Source of the DNA: Actinoallomurus sp040655075
GTDB lineage: Bacteria > Actinomycetota > Actinomycetes > Streptosporangiales > Streptosporangiaceae
Direction: 5' to 3'
Length of the DNA stretch: 64,000 nucleotides
Assembly (NCBI RefSeq): GCF_040655075.1
Contig: NZ_JBFAJC010000014.1
Coordinates: 154,345 to 218,344 of the forward strand
The stretch's first letter is position 1; each line of letters starts with the position of its first letter. The notes below the pieces were generated by a model. It saw only the letters and a program-made list of their open reading frames with translations, was not told where the DNA came from and did not search any database. Both the position numbers and the translations under genes were made by a program. Positions 28,257 through 36,434 of the stretch are shown here, in pieces.

Positions 28257-29138
28257 TCACCTCGCGAGCGCATCGCATTCCTCCGCCGAACCGCCTCGTA
28301 CGGCAAGTTCCAACGCGGCCCGGGCCTGGCGGGCGTCGGCCGCCAGGAGGGCGACCGCGCCAAGCACCGGCGCCGGCCCGTAGCCGCCGCCCGACAACAG
28401 GTCCACGCCGTCGCGCTCCACCCGAGCCCACCACCGCTCCTCGGCCGCCCACAGATCGTGCTCACCTCCGACGTCGCGCAGCGCCCACGCCGCGTCGGCC
28501 GGCAGCCGACGCGACAGTTCGGCCAGGTCGGTGGCCCGAGCAGAATCCTTCCCGATGAGATCCGCCGACGGGGCGGGGACCGCCCGTCCCTCCAGGAACC
28601 GCTCACGGGCGACCAGAAGCGCCAGGGCCCCTGCGGCCCACGGTCGCGCGCTCGGTGACACGGCCGCCACCCGCCGCGCCCAGGAGATCCGCATGCCCAG
28701 CTGGACGGAACGCGGGTCGTTCCCGCCGGGGTCGCCCCATCGGGAGGTCGTCAGCGCGACGCGCAGGTCTGAGGTGTTCCGAAGGGTGGGCCATGCCGTC
28801 GCCAGACCGCCCATCTCGAACACGGGTCCGCCGAACAGCAGAGCGTCGACGTTGGCGATCTCGAACCAGCCGACAAGGACCCGCAACGCCGCCATGCCGC
28901 GGGCAGGCAGCCAGCCCGCCAGAACCCGCAGGTGCCACAGCAGCGTGGCCGCGACCGCATGTTGCGCCACGAGGAGGTCCTGCCCCGGCCGCACGTCGTG
29001 GCCGTACGGCGTCCGGGCGAGCACCCGCACGGCGTCCGCCAGGTTCCGTTGAGTGGCGGCTTGGCGCGTGATGCCCCGCGCCCGCCGCTGCACCAGTGCC
29101 CTGGCCCGGATGTTTCCGGCGACCCAGGCGACGCTCAT
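28257..29138 (-). CDS. ntpC: A/V-type ATPase subunit C (AC39-like)
   Basis: A 293-residue helical protein at the place of subunit C/d, which links the central stalk to the c ring. It has VAGNIRARALVQRRA at the start and FEIANVDALLFGG in the middle, matching the repeated three-helix units of the family; overall similarity is weak. Its start overlaps the stop of the G-like gene (ATGA). Confidence 0.75.
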   Translation of the reverse strand: MSVAWVAGNIRARALVQRRARGITRQAATQRNLADAVRVLARTPYGHDVRPGQDLLVAQHAVAATLLWHLRVLAGWLPARGMAALRVLVGWFEIANVDALLFGGPVFEMGGLATAWPTLRNTSDLRVALTTSRWGDPGGNDPRSVQLGMRISWARRVAAVSPSARPWAAGALALLVARERFLEGRAVPAPSADLIGKDSARATDLAELSRRLPADAAWALRDVGGEHDLWAAEERWWARVERDGVDLLSGGGYGPAPVLGAVALLAADARQARAALELAVRGGSAEECDALAR

Positions 29139-29554
29139 TCTCCGTCCTCAGTGATCGCCTTCTTGACCATCTCGACGGCTCTGGCGACCAGTACCGGCAG
29201 CCGTTCCTCGGCTCGTTCCCGGGTTCGAGCGGCGAGCCGCTCGGCATCGGCGATGATGGCCGCGCGCTCGGCCGAAACGTGGTCTCCCGCCGTCGCCGCA
29301 GCGCTCGTCCGCTCGGTCCGCGCTCTCGCCCTCGCGGCACCGATCAGCGCTTCGGCTTCTTGATCGGCGCGATGCCGTATGCCGGACGCCGCGCGCGCGG
29401 CCGCGTCACGGATCTCGCAGCACTCTGTCTCCACTGGTGCCATGGCCGCGAACACCACGGCCAGCTCCGCCCTCTGCTCGGCCGCCCGGTCGCCGGGCAC
29501 CCCCACACGCGCGGTGGGTCTGAACCGCTCCAGGAAGCCCCGCAAGTCCCCCAT
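29135..29554 (-). CDS. A/V-type ATPase subunit G/H-like stalk protein
   Basis: A 139-residue, almost wholly helical, charged protein with a long Ala/Glu/Arg coiled coil (EAEALIGAARARARTERT, AAIIADAERLAARTRERAEE). It is the first gene of the ATPase operon and its stop overlaps subunit C. Size, coiled coil and position match the G/H peripheral-stalk partner of subunit E. A GTG six bases upstream of the ATG is an alternative start. Confidence 0.7.
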   Translation of the reverse strand: MGDLRGFLERFRPTARVGVPGDRAAEQRAELAVVFAAMAPVETECCEIRDAAARAASGIRHRADQEAEALIGAARARARTERTSAAATAGDHVSAERAAIIADAERLAARTRERAEERLPVLVARAVEMVKKAITEDGE

Positions 29555-29613
29555 GCTCACATCGTCATGGGGCTCCGGCCGCGGGCGGCAGGGCCGCATG
29601 GGACCGGCTTTCA

Positions 29614-29626
29614 GGACTTTCGGCCC
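29614..29626. promoter_or_regulatory. DosR-like box before the A/V-ATPase operon
   Basis: GGACTTTCGGCCC; the complement reads GGGCC-GAAA-GTCC, close to GGGAC-CGAA-GTCC before the Hsp20 gene. It is about 60 bases upstream of the first ATPase gene. Confidence 0.6.
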
Positions 29627-29689
29627 GGTGTGCGGGCCGGCACAACCTTGTGTTCGGCGCCGGAGAGAGCCGGGCGCCTGAGCCGGCCG

Positions 29690-30082
29690 TCGAAAACCTC
29701 ACCGTCCTCGCCTTGGTGGCCACGAATTCCCTGACCGGACGCCAGGCGAGCGTGCACGGCGGCTCCGGGCGCATCACGTCGCCCACGCACAACCCCTTGA
29801 CGCTCTCCCGGAACACCTCGGCCTGCCCTTCCCTCGCCGAGGCCCAGCTGATGAACCAGCCGACGAGCGACAGCCGCAGTCCTCCCGGCCGCCGCAGGAG
29901 CACAGCCTCCGCCAGGCCGGCACCGATGAGCACCGCGCCCAGCACCTGGCCGGCGCCGGTCGCGACACGGTTGGCACGGCCACGATCGCCGCACCGCATC
30001 CAGACCAGCTCCCGCAGGATCCGACCCCCGTCCAGCGCGGTGGCCGCGACCTCCCGCGTGGGCGACGAGCCCCCGATACGGA
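29690..30082 (-). pseudogene. Fragment of a site-2 protease (M50 with CBS) gene
   Basis: The minus-strand frame contains the third M50 motif ALDGGRILRELVW followed by RVATGAGQVLGAVLIGAG, a last helix, and the start of a CBS domain (LCVGDVMRPEPPCTLAW). The N-terminal half with HExxH is absent: the fragment starts directly after the stop of the DUF2267 gene. The CBS part breaks off near 29700. It resembles Rip3-type proteases that accompany DosR regulons, but cannot be active. Confidence 0.65.
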
Positions 30083-30086
30083 TCGG

Positions 30087-30527
30087 TCAGCTGCTGTCCC
30101 CTCCACCCGGCTGGAGCAGCGCGCGTATCTCGATCGGCATGAGGCCGAACGCATGGGCGACCGCTCCCGGCTCGACGTGGAAGAGCACGACTTCGGTCAC
30201 GATGGCGGCCGCCTTGGGCACGTCTTCTCGCCCGATACCCGCCTCGTCCGCGAACCGGGCGGCGAATTCGTGCACGTCGTACTTGTGCGGCACGTGGCTG
30301 GGGTTCCAACCGTCGTAGTACATGCCACGGATGGGGTCGGGTAGCTGGGCCGCCAGGTGAGCGGCGGCTTCGACCGTCAGACGGTCGCGCAGGGTATGCG
30401 ACCAGGCACGCAGGACGCGGTAGGCGAAGCGGCGATCCTCGGTGCCGAAACCCGTCGCGATGTCGGCGAGCCAGCGGTTGGTGGTGTGAATACCTCGATC
30501 GAGACTGTCGACTCCCGTGAACGACAT
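30087..30527 (-). CDS. DUF2267 family protein
   Basis: A 146-residue helical protein. FAYRVLRAWSHTLRDRLTVE, AAHLAAQLPDPIRGMYYDGW and FHVEPGAVAHAFGLMPIEIR are DUF2267 hallmarks. No enzyme activity is known for the family; it often appears in actinobacterial dormancy islands. ATG at 30527 has GGAGGGGG upstream. It probably once formed an operon with the M50 protease whose remnant follows. Confidence 0.87.
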   Translation of the reverse strand: MSFTGVDSLDRGIHTTNRWLADIATGFGTEDRRFAYRVLRAWSHTLRDRLTVEAAAHLAAQLPDPIRGMYYDGWNPSHVPHKYDVHEFAARFADEAGIGREDVPKAAAIVTEVVLFHVEPGAVAHAFGLMPIEIRALLQPGGGDSS

Positions 30528-30586
30528 CGATCCCCCTCCTCGTGAGCCGGCGGGCTCGCATGGCACCCCACTCCGGCCGGGGTGCT

Positions 30587-31219
30587 TCACGCCGGTGGAC
30601 CGGCGGTGTGCGTCAAGATGTTTCCGGCCTCGGCCGGTGCCCGTTCGCGTGCGGGGGCAGGCTTGCCGATGGGTTCCCAGCGGTCGGCGATGCGGGCCTC
30701 GATCTGCGGCATGGTGGTGTACTCCAGGTCCTCGATCGGCAGCCGGTGCGGCTCGAACGGGCCGTGCCAACGCAGGTAGTCCATGGCGAGATTGGCCCGG
30801 TGGCGCGCCTCGTCGAAACAGGGATCAGCGAACAGGTCCTGCGGGCCGATCAGCTTTCCGTCATGGATCTGGAAGCCCAGGGCGACCACCCGCGGCGTGC
30901 CGTCGAACCGGGCCGGGTGCGCGTGGCCCGCCTGACCGGCGCCGTACAGGCCCAGTTCCCTGGCGACGTTGGTGGTCGTCTGGAAGGTGTCCCACGCGAA
31001 CGAATGGATCAGCTCGTTGTCGGCGCCGTAGCCGTGCGTCATGATCAGCGATATGTCGTCACCGCAGGCGGCGACGTGTCCGTCGATCACAAGCTCGCTC
31101 TCGACGGCTCGATCGATCGCATGCCGAGCCGCTGTCATCATGTCCGGGTGAACGGCCGAATGACCGACGAACCCGCCGGTGTCGGCCTTGATGATGCTCA
31201 ACGTGATCAACCGGACCAC
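30587..31219 (-). pseudogene. Fructose-bisphosphate aldolase/phosphatase (FBPase class V) with internal deletion
   Basis: The 210-residue frame starts like the bifunctional archaeal-type enzyme (LSIIKADTGGFVGHSAVHP, HVAACGDDISLIMTHGYGAD, HSFAWDTF, GLYGAGQ). It then jumps directly to the C-terminal part (RFDGTPRVVALGFQ, GKLIGPQDLFADP, RWHGPFEPHRLPIEDLEYTT). The usual protein is ~360-370 residues, so roughly 150 central residues are missing, in frame, at about 30925-30940. The lost part includes the Schiff-base lysine and neighbouring tyrosine of the aldolase site, so catalysis is unlikely. GTG start at 31219 after GAAGGAG. Two DosR-like boxes lie upstream. Confidence 0.8.
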
Positions 31220-31285
31220 CCCCTCTCCTTCCAACCCTCAGCCAGGCCGTCCGCCCGTTTCAGAGACCGTCGCCCCGAGAGGGGC

Positions 31286-31299
31286 GGGACCTTCGGCAC
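31286..31299. promoter_or_regulatory. DosR-like box upstream of FBP gene
   Basis: GGGACCTTCGGCAC, one half-site conserved and the other degenerate, 67 bases before the minus-strand FBP gene. Confidence 0.4.
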
Positions 31300-31329
31300 C
31301 AGTCGTAAGTCCGGGCGGCCCTGATGACC

Positions 31330-31344
31330 GGGACCTATGGCTCC
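31330..31344. promoter_or_regulatory. DosR-like box between FBP and HAD genes
   Basis: GGGACCTATGGCTCC, a second degenerate copy 44 bases from the first. It could serve the FBP gene (minus) or the HAD gene (plus, start 31510). Confidence 0.45.
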
Positions 31345-31509
31345 TGCCAGGCACGGCACGGCTGTCTAGCGTCCGAAGAAAGCCTCCGGGAAGGTTCCGG
31401 TGTTCACACGAATCCCGATCCGAGAAACCTTCGGGTGATCCCGGCACCGTAGTCGGCAGCAGCGCACCACGGTCTCCCCGTCCGACAGGGCGCGAGGACG
31501 GAGCCCGTC

Positions 31510-32256
31510 ATGAACAGCAGACCGAATGATTGGGTACTCGGCGATGACATCGTCGCGGCCGTCTTTGGAGTCGACGGTGTGATCATCGATATCGTCCGAC
31601 CTTGCGCCGCCGCGTGGAAGTGGGTGCTGGATCCGTTCCTACGCTCCTACGCGCTGGTGCGGGAGGCCGAGTTCACGCCGTTCGACATCGATGACGACTA
31701 CATGCGGCACATGTATGCCAAGTCACGGCTGGACGGCATTCGCGACTTTCTGACGTCTCGCGATGTCATGTTGCCCTATGACGATCTGCGTGGCCTGGCG
31801 TGTCGCGCGGAAGAGGTGTTCCTTGCCGGTGTCCGGCGCAGCGGAATCGCCGTGGTGGACTCGACGGTCACCATGATCCGCACGGCACGCCGTCGCGGAA
31901 TCCGGACGGCGGCGGTCTCCGCCGACCGGCACGCCACGGAATTGCTTTCCAGCGCGGGCGTCGCGGAGCTGTTCGACGTACGGCTGGACGGCCTCGACGC
32001 ACCCGGGATCAGACTGCCCGCCCACTGCGAGCCAGGCCTGCTGCTAGAGGCGGCCCGGCGGCTGGACGCGCCCCCGATACGAACCGCCGTCGTCGATGAA
32101 TCACTCGCCGCCATGTCGGCCGGACGGTGCGCGGGGTTCGGCCTGGTGGTCGGCGTCGACCATATCGGCCGGGCCGCGACGCTGCGCGGGCACGGCGCGG
32201 ACGTCGTCGTCACCGACCTGTCCCAGATACCGGTCCTCGAACCCGCCATGGCTTGA
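31510..32256 (+). CDS. HAD-family beta-phosphoglucomutase-like protein lacking the nucleophile Asp
   Basis: A 248-residue HAD protein of the beta-phosphoglucomutase type: cap domain with RPCAAAWKWVLDPFLRSYA, DGIRDFLTSRDVMLP and a C-terminal FGLVVGVDHIGRAATLRGHGA. The first motif, normally FDxDG, reads FGVDG, so the catalytic Asp is Gly20 while Asp22 remains. Phosphotransfer is therefore not expected. In actinobacteria such genes lie beside trehalose or maltose phosphorylases; none is here. A fragment of a second HAD copy is at 63698-63793. The hibernation-factor gene follows 48 bases later. Confidence 0.85.
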   Translation: MNSRPNDWVLGDDIVAAVFGVDGVIIDIVRPCAAAWKWVLDPFLRSYALVREAEFTPFDIDDDYMRHMYAKSRLDGIRDFLTSRDVMLPYDDLRGLACRAEEVFLAGVRRSGIAVVDSTVTMIRTARRRGIRTAAVSADRHATELLSSAGVAELFDVRLDGLDAPGIRLPAHCEPGLLLEAARRLDAPPIRTAVVDESLAAMSAGRCAGFGLVVGVDHIGRAATLRGHGADVVVTDLSQIPVLEPAMA

Positions 32257-32304
32257 GCGCGAACAGTCCACCTTGGGGGTGGTGGCGCGGATGGCGTACC
32301 TGGA

Positions 32305-33079
32305 ATGCGGGTGCAGACCGAGGTCCGAGGCGCTGTTCCCGGCGATGCGATCGATCTGGCCGTGGACAAGGTCCGCCTCGCGCTACAGACGGCCCACGAG
32401 CCGGTGCTGTTCGCCCGGGTGAAGTTGACCAAGGCCGCGGACCCCGCCGTCGAGCGCCCCGCGATCGCACAGGCCAACATCGACCTGAGCGGACGTCTGA
32501 TCCGCGCCCCAGGCCACCGCCCCGACGATGAACCAGGCGATCGTCCTCATGCACGACCGGCTTCGCGTCCGGCTCGAACACGCGGCGCGAAACTGGGAGG
32601 CGATCCGCGGCCGCGAGCCGGCGGCCGTCCCGCACGAGTGGCGGCACCAGAGCCCACACGCCCACCAGCCGCCGTACTTCCCCCGCCCTCCCGAGGTGCG
32701 CACGGTGATCCGGCACAAGTCCTATGCCCTCAGACGTCAGACCCCGCAGGACGCCGTCGCCGACATGGAACTGCTCGACTACGACTTCCACCTCTTCACC
32801 GAGCAGGAGACCGGACAGGACAGCGTCGTCTACCGATCCGGGACCGGATACCGGCTCGCCCAGATCGATCCCAAGCCCCGCCGCCTCGGCCCCCTCGATG
32901 CCTCGATCACGGTCAGCGAACTGCCCGCCCCGATGCTCACGCTCAACCAGGCCGCAGCGCACCTGGAAGCGCTCAGCCGATCGTTCCTGTTCTTCGTCGA
33001 CGAGGCCACCGGCCGCGGCACCCTGATCTACCACCGCTACGACGGCCACTACGGACTCATCACGCCCGCAGACGCCTGA
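32305..33079 (+). pseudogene. hpf: Long-form ribosome hibernation promoting factor (HPF/RaiA) with frameshift
   Basis: The frame from 32305 gives an HPF/S30AE core (VRLALQTAHEPVLFARVKLT, ADPAVERPAIAQANIDLSG) up to LIRAP. The following part (TMNQAIVLMHDRLRVRLEHA, HEWRHQSPHAHQP, DMELLDYDFHLFTEQETGQD, a second DYDFHLF-type unit) is in the +1 frame from about 32510. Removing one C from GCCCCA near 32508 restores one reading frame of ~258 residues. The protein would dimerise 70S ribosomes in dormancy. True decay or a read error are both possible; the sequence is otherwise well conserved. Confidence 0.75.
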
Positions 33080-33116
33080 CACCGACCCGGGGCAGCCGCA
33101 GCAGCCTGAGACCTCG

Positions 33117-33539
33117 TCAGTGTGACGTGCTGGAAATGGCCTCCACCAGTTCACCGACCTTGTCCTGGGGCAGCTTCCGTGCGAGATCGGCCTGACTGAT
33201 GATTCCGACCAGCTCTTCCCTTTCCATCACCGGCAGGCGACGGATGTGATGCTCGACCATCTGGTGCAAGACATCCTCGATATCCGAGTTGGCGTCGACG
33301 GACCAGACCTCGCCGTGGATGAGGTCTCCCGCCCGGACATCGGACGGATTCCTGCCCTGCGCAACGGCCTTCACCACGATGTCACGATCGGTGATGATCC
33401 CTTTCAACCGGCCGTCCTCGCCGCATACCGGCATCGCGCCCACGTCCAGCTCGGCCATCCGCCGGGCCGCCGCAGTCAGATTCTCGTTCATGCCCAGGCA
33501 CTCGCACCCGTGGTGCATGACTTCACGCGCGGTCGTCAT
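33117..33539 (-). CDS. Two-CBS-domain protein
   Basis: A 140-residue protein made of a CBS pair: TAREVMHHGCECLGMNENLT, VGAMPVCGEDGRLKGIITDRDI, then RAGDLIHGEVWSVDANSDIE and HIRRLPVMEREELVGIISQADLA. It should bind adenine nucleotides and report energy state. ATG at 33539 follows GGGGGAGG. It is divergent from the damaged USP gene to the right. Such stand-alone CBS proteins are frequent DosR-regulon members. Confidence 0.92.
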   Translation of the reverse strand: MTTAREVMHHGCECLGMNENLTAAARRMAELDVGAMPVCGEDGRLKGIITDRDIVVKAVAQGRNPSDVRAGDLIHGEVWSVDANSDIEDVLHQMVEHHIRRLPVMEREELVGIISQADLARKLPQDKVGELVEAISSTSH

Positions 33540-33694
33540 GATCGACCTCCCCCTTGGTCCCCTTGCTCGAATCCTGCTCTCCCTCGGTCAGGGCGAAACG
33601 TTCCGAATGTCGTCTTGAACGCGTGCTTATCCCGACGTGCGGTCCAGAGCCGAACGGGCCGACGCGGTCCCAGGTGGCCACTCTTCCGTGTGAG

Positions 33695-33707
33695 AGGCGA
33701 AGGTCCC
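33695..33707. promoter_or_regulatory. DosR-like box between CBS and USP genes
   Basis: AGGCGAAGGTCCC; the same 14-mer core GAGGCGAAGGTCCC appears at 40801 before another USP gene. It lies 114 bases before the USP start. Confidence 0.5.
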
Positions 33708-33820
33708 TGGCGGCATACCGGCCGGTGGGCCGACGATGAGGCTGGGGAGATGAGTCATGGCCGATGCCGCGCCAGTGCGTCCGTGCGGCTTCGGCCGGTC
33801 ACAGCGGGGAGGGATTCGCG

Positions 33821-34686
33821 GTGCCGCGGCACTCGATCGTGGTGGGAATCGACGGCTCGGCGCCCAGCGAGGCGGCACTCGGGTGGGCAGCCCACGAGGC
33901 GTTTCTGCGCGGCGTCGGCCTGTACTTGATCCATGCGTTCCCTTGGGCGCCCCCGGTGTTCTCTCCGATCCCGGTCGTGCCGAGGACTGGGAGGACGCTC
34001 AGCGGCTAGCCGACCAGGCGTGCCGGAAGGCCGAGAAGGTCGCACCCGGCCTGCATGTACGCAGCGAGGTCATCACGGACGGTGCGGCCGCCACGCTGAT
34101 CGAGAGATCCGCCGAGGCCGGACTCGTCGTCCTCGGCAAGCGGGGGCGCGGTGGTTTCCGCGGATTGCTGGCCGGATCGGTCGCGCTGCAGGTCGCCGGA
34201 CACGCCGCCTGCCCCGTCGTGATCGTCCACGCCGGATGGCGACCACCGATCAATGACCGGGCGATCGTTGTCGGCGTCGGCAGCGACACCGTGCTGCGGG
34301 AGGCGTTCGCCGAAGCCGAACTCCGTGGTGTCAGACTCCGCGCCGTACGGGCCTGGCAGCCACTGGTCGCCGCCGGCCCGACCGGGATGGTACCGATGGG
34401 AACCACCATCGCGGAAATCGAGCGCAACGAACAGAGCCGGCTCTCCCAGGCTCTGGAGCCCTGGAGGGAGGAATATCCGCACGTCCGGGTGCTCGAGTCG
34501 ATCGTCTGCGATCGTGCACGCCACGCGCTCATCGAAGAGTCGAGGAACGCGGAGCTGCTCGTGATCGGAGCGCGTGAGCACTGGGGTACGCATGCGCTGG
34601 CGCTGGGAACGACCGCCCACGCGATCGTCCACCACGTCGACTGCCCGATACTGATCGCCCGCGACCGTCCACAGCCATCGGCGTGA
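33821..34686 (+). pseudogene. Tandem universal stress protein with frameshift
   Basis: GTG at 33821 after GGGGAGGG starts a USP domain (HSIVVGIDGSAPSEAALGWA, HEAFLRGVGLYLIHAFPWAP). The frame fails near 33975 and the protein resumes in the -1 frame with AEDWEDAQRLADQACRKAEK, then GLVVLGKRGRGGFRGLLAGS and a second USP domain ending at 34686. One missing base explains it. Both ATP-binding G-x2-G-x9-G(S/T) loops are readable. Restored length would be ~288 residues. Confidence 0.75.
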
Positions 34687-34734
34687 CGTCGGCTCTTGCG
34701 ACTGCCGGGGTCCACGATGTGTCCGGTCCGGGTT

Positions 34735-35200
34735 TCACCGGCGCGGCTGGTGGGCGGCGGGCAGATGGGCGGTGAACCACTCACACGCCAGATCCGCGAC
34801 CGTCTGGAACGTCCCCGGCTCGTCGAGCAGATGGGTCGCATCGGGGATGACGGCCAGCTGGTTCTCGCATCACAGCCGGTGCTGCGCTTGGCGATTGAAG
34901 CCGAGCACGTCCATGTCCCGGCCGCCGACGATCAGCAGGGTCGCCGCCTGCACCGACGGCGGGAAGGGCCGGCCAAGTGCGGCAGACCACCCGTCGAGAC
35001 CACCGCCATGACGTCGCCGGCCACCTCGGTGGCGGCCGACAGCGCCGCGGCGGCACCAGCGCCCGCCCCCAGATAGCCGATCGGCAGATCCTCGACCACG
35101 CGCCGGCGGTGCAGCCAGTCGTTGACCGCGCCCAGCCGCCGTGCCAACAGCGGGACATCGATGACGCCGACGCGGAAGAAGTCCTCGGCCGGAGTGCGCA
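34735..35200 (-). pseudogene. Decayed alpha/beta hydrolase (dienelactone-hydrolase-like)
   Basis: Three minus-strand frames together give a protein like those at 36435-37187 and the C-terminal half of 42169-43506: DLPIGYLGAGAGAAAALSAA, then TLLIVGGRDMDVLGFNRQAQ, then CENQLAVIPDATHLLDEPGT and CEWFTAHLP. At least two frame changes separate these parts and the N-terminus is missing. The nucleophile-elbow position reads GAGAG. It is convergent with the USP gene to the left. Confidence 0.7.
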
Positions 35201-35225
35201 GGTCGACGCACTTTTACGGTGTCGA

Positions 35226-35651
35226 TCAGACATCGATCGTGACGCTACAGCGCCAATTCTCATCATTTCGATCCAGGCGCAGCCGGTGGAGTGAGACGGC
35301 TTTCGGGACCGCGCCGACAACAGTGGCCTGTGTGACGTCGATCATTGTCATGGCGAGCCGAAGATCTCGTCCCTCGCGGCGGACGTCCACTGCCTGGGGG
35401 ATCTCATTGTCGGTGTCCATGCGGTAGATCACCTCGTCGAGCACGGTGATCAGCTGCGCTTCCGGGTCTGCGGCGTGCACCACGAACTCCCGACATACGG
35501 TAGACGTCCCCGACGGCAGGTCGACAAAGCTTCGCACCATCGCGCGGACCGCCTCGGCGACACACCCCTCGACGGTAGGAGCCCACGCCTCGATGCGCAG
35601 ATCGGCCGTGTGCGGGACCAGCCGGTAGCCGACAGAGCCTTTCCGCGCCAT
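35226..35651 (-). CDS. Archease (RtcB ligase activator)
   Basis: A 141-residue archease. GYRLVPHTADLRIEAWAPTV is the conserved start, followed by LDEVIYRMDTDNEIPQAVDV and ending with the metal-site region near VPKAVSLHRL. Archease speeds guanylylation and multiple turnover of RtcB; an RtcB gene lies at 43793-45211. ATG at 35651 has GGAGGAG upstream. Separation from rtcB by 8 kb within the same island is unusual but fits shared regulation. Confidence 0.9.
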   Translation of the reverse strand: MARKGSVGYRLVPHTADLRIEAWAPTVEGCVAEAVRAMVRSFVDLPSGTSTVCREFVVHAADPEAQLITVLDEVIYRMDTDNEIPQAVDVRREGRDLRLAMTMIDVTQATVVGAVPKAVSLHRLRLDRNDENWRCSVTIDV

Positions 35652-35879
35652 GGTCTCCTCCGGTCATCGGAGAACGGTCCGGTCCATTGTGCGACAGACG
35701 GCATTACCCCTCGGCGGGTACGCCTGTGCCTGGCGAGAACCAACAACATCCAGGGATGATCGGTTGATCTGCTCCGCGCGGGTCGTCCCGATAGGCGAAG
35801 TCTCTGGTCGTGGCCGGCTTCGGCCAGTGATCCCATCGGTGTGGCAGGGATACGCCTGGAGGGTCTCGTCGTACTTGAT

Positions 35880-36407
35880 CTAGACGTTCCCGTCGCCGTC
35901 CCCAGGCCGTCTCTTGGAACTCGGCCGTGGCGAGGACCGGGATGAGACGCCTGGCGGTTTGCCGGGGACCGTGACCACCGGGCATGGTGCGTAGGACAGG
36001 CAGTAGTGGCCGACCGAGTCGGCGGTGAGGCGTCGCCTGCCGGGGTGATCGTGCGTTGCCAGGACGAGCAGCGACGCGTTGCGGGCGAGTTCGACGAGGA
36101 TGGGACCTGGCGGCCCTTCGAGGATCTCGATGTCGGCGCTGACGTCCGGGGCGGCCTCGCGGAGCGCCTGTTCGATCGAGGTCCGGCACGCGGCGACCGC
36201 GGCTTGACGTTTCTGCTCACGTTCGTCATAGCTGAGCGAGGCAGCCTCGCCGGGCGCCAGTTCCCAGGCGTGGATGATGCGCAGTCGGCTGCCTTGTCGG
36301 CGTGCTTGGTCGGCGGCCCAGCGCAGCGCCGCGGTTTTGGCCGGCGATTCGTCGATGCCGACGAGGATCGGTGCGGGCTCGATGCCGAAGGCAGCGGTAT
36401 CGGTCAT
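35880..36407 (-). CDS. Universal stress protein, single domain
   Basis: A 175-residue USP. It has ILVGIDESPAKTAALRWAAD at the start and SLLVLATHDHPGRRRLTADSVGHYCLSYAPCPVVTV at the end. The usual G-x2-G-x9-G(S/T) ATP loop is altered (THDHPGRRRLTADSVG), so it may be a non-ATP-binding type. A basic Ser/Pro/Arg tail follows. It lies upstream of archease on the same strand. Confidence 0.87.
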   Translation of the reverse strand: MTDTAAFGIEPAPILVGIDESPAKTAALRWAADQARRQGSRLRIIHAWELAPGEAASLSYDEREQKRQAAVAACRTSIEQALREAAPDVSADIEILEGPPGPILVELARNASLLVLATHDHPGRRRLTADSVGHYCLSYAPCPVVTVPGKPPGVSSRSSPRPSSKRRPGDGDGNV

Positions 36408-36434
36408 GGTCGTGATCACCTCTGTGCAGAGCTT

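Noticed and set aside
36095..36125. GGGACCTGGCGGCCC as another DosR-like box
   Set aside because: It lies within the coding region of a USP gene and the spacing does not fit the intergenic copies.
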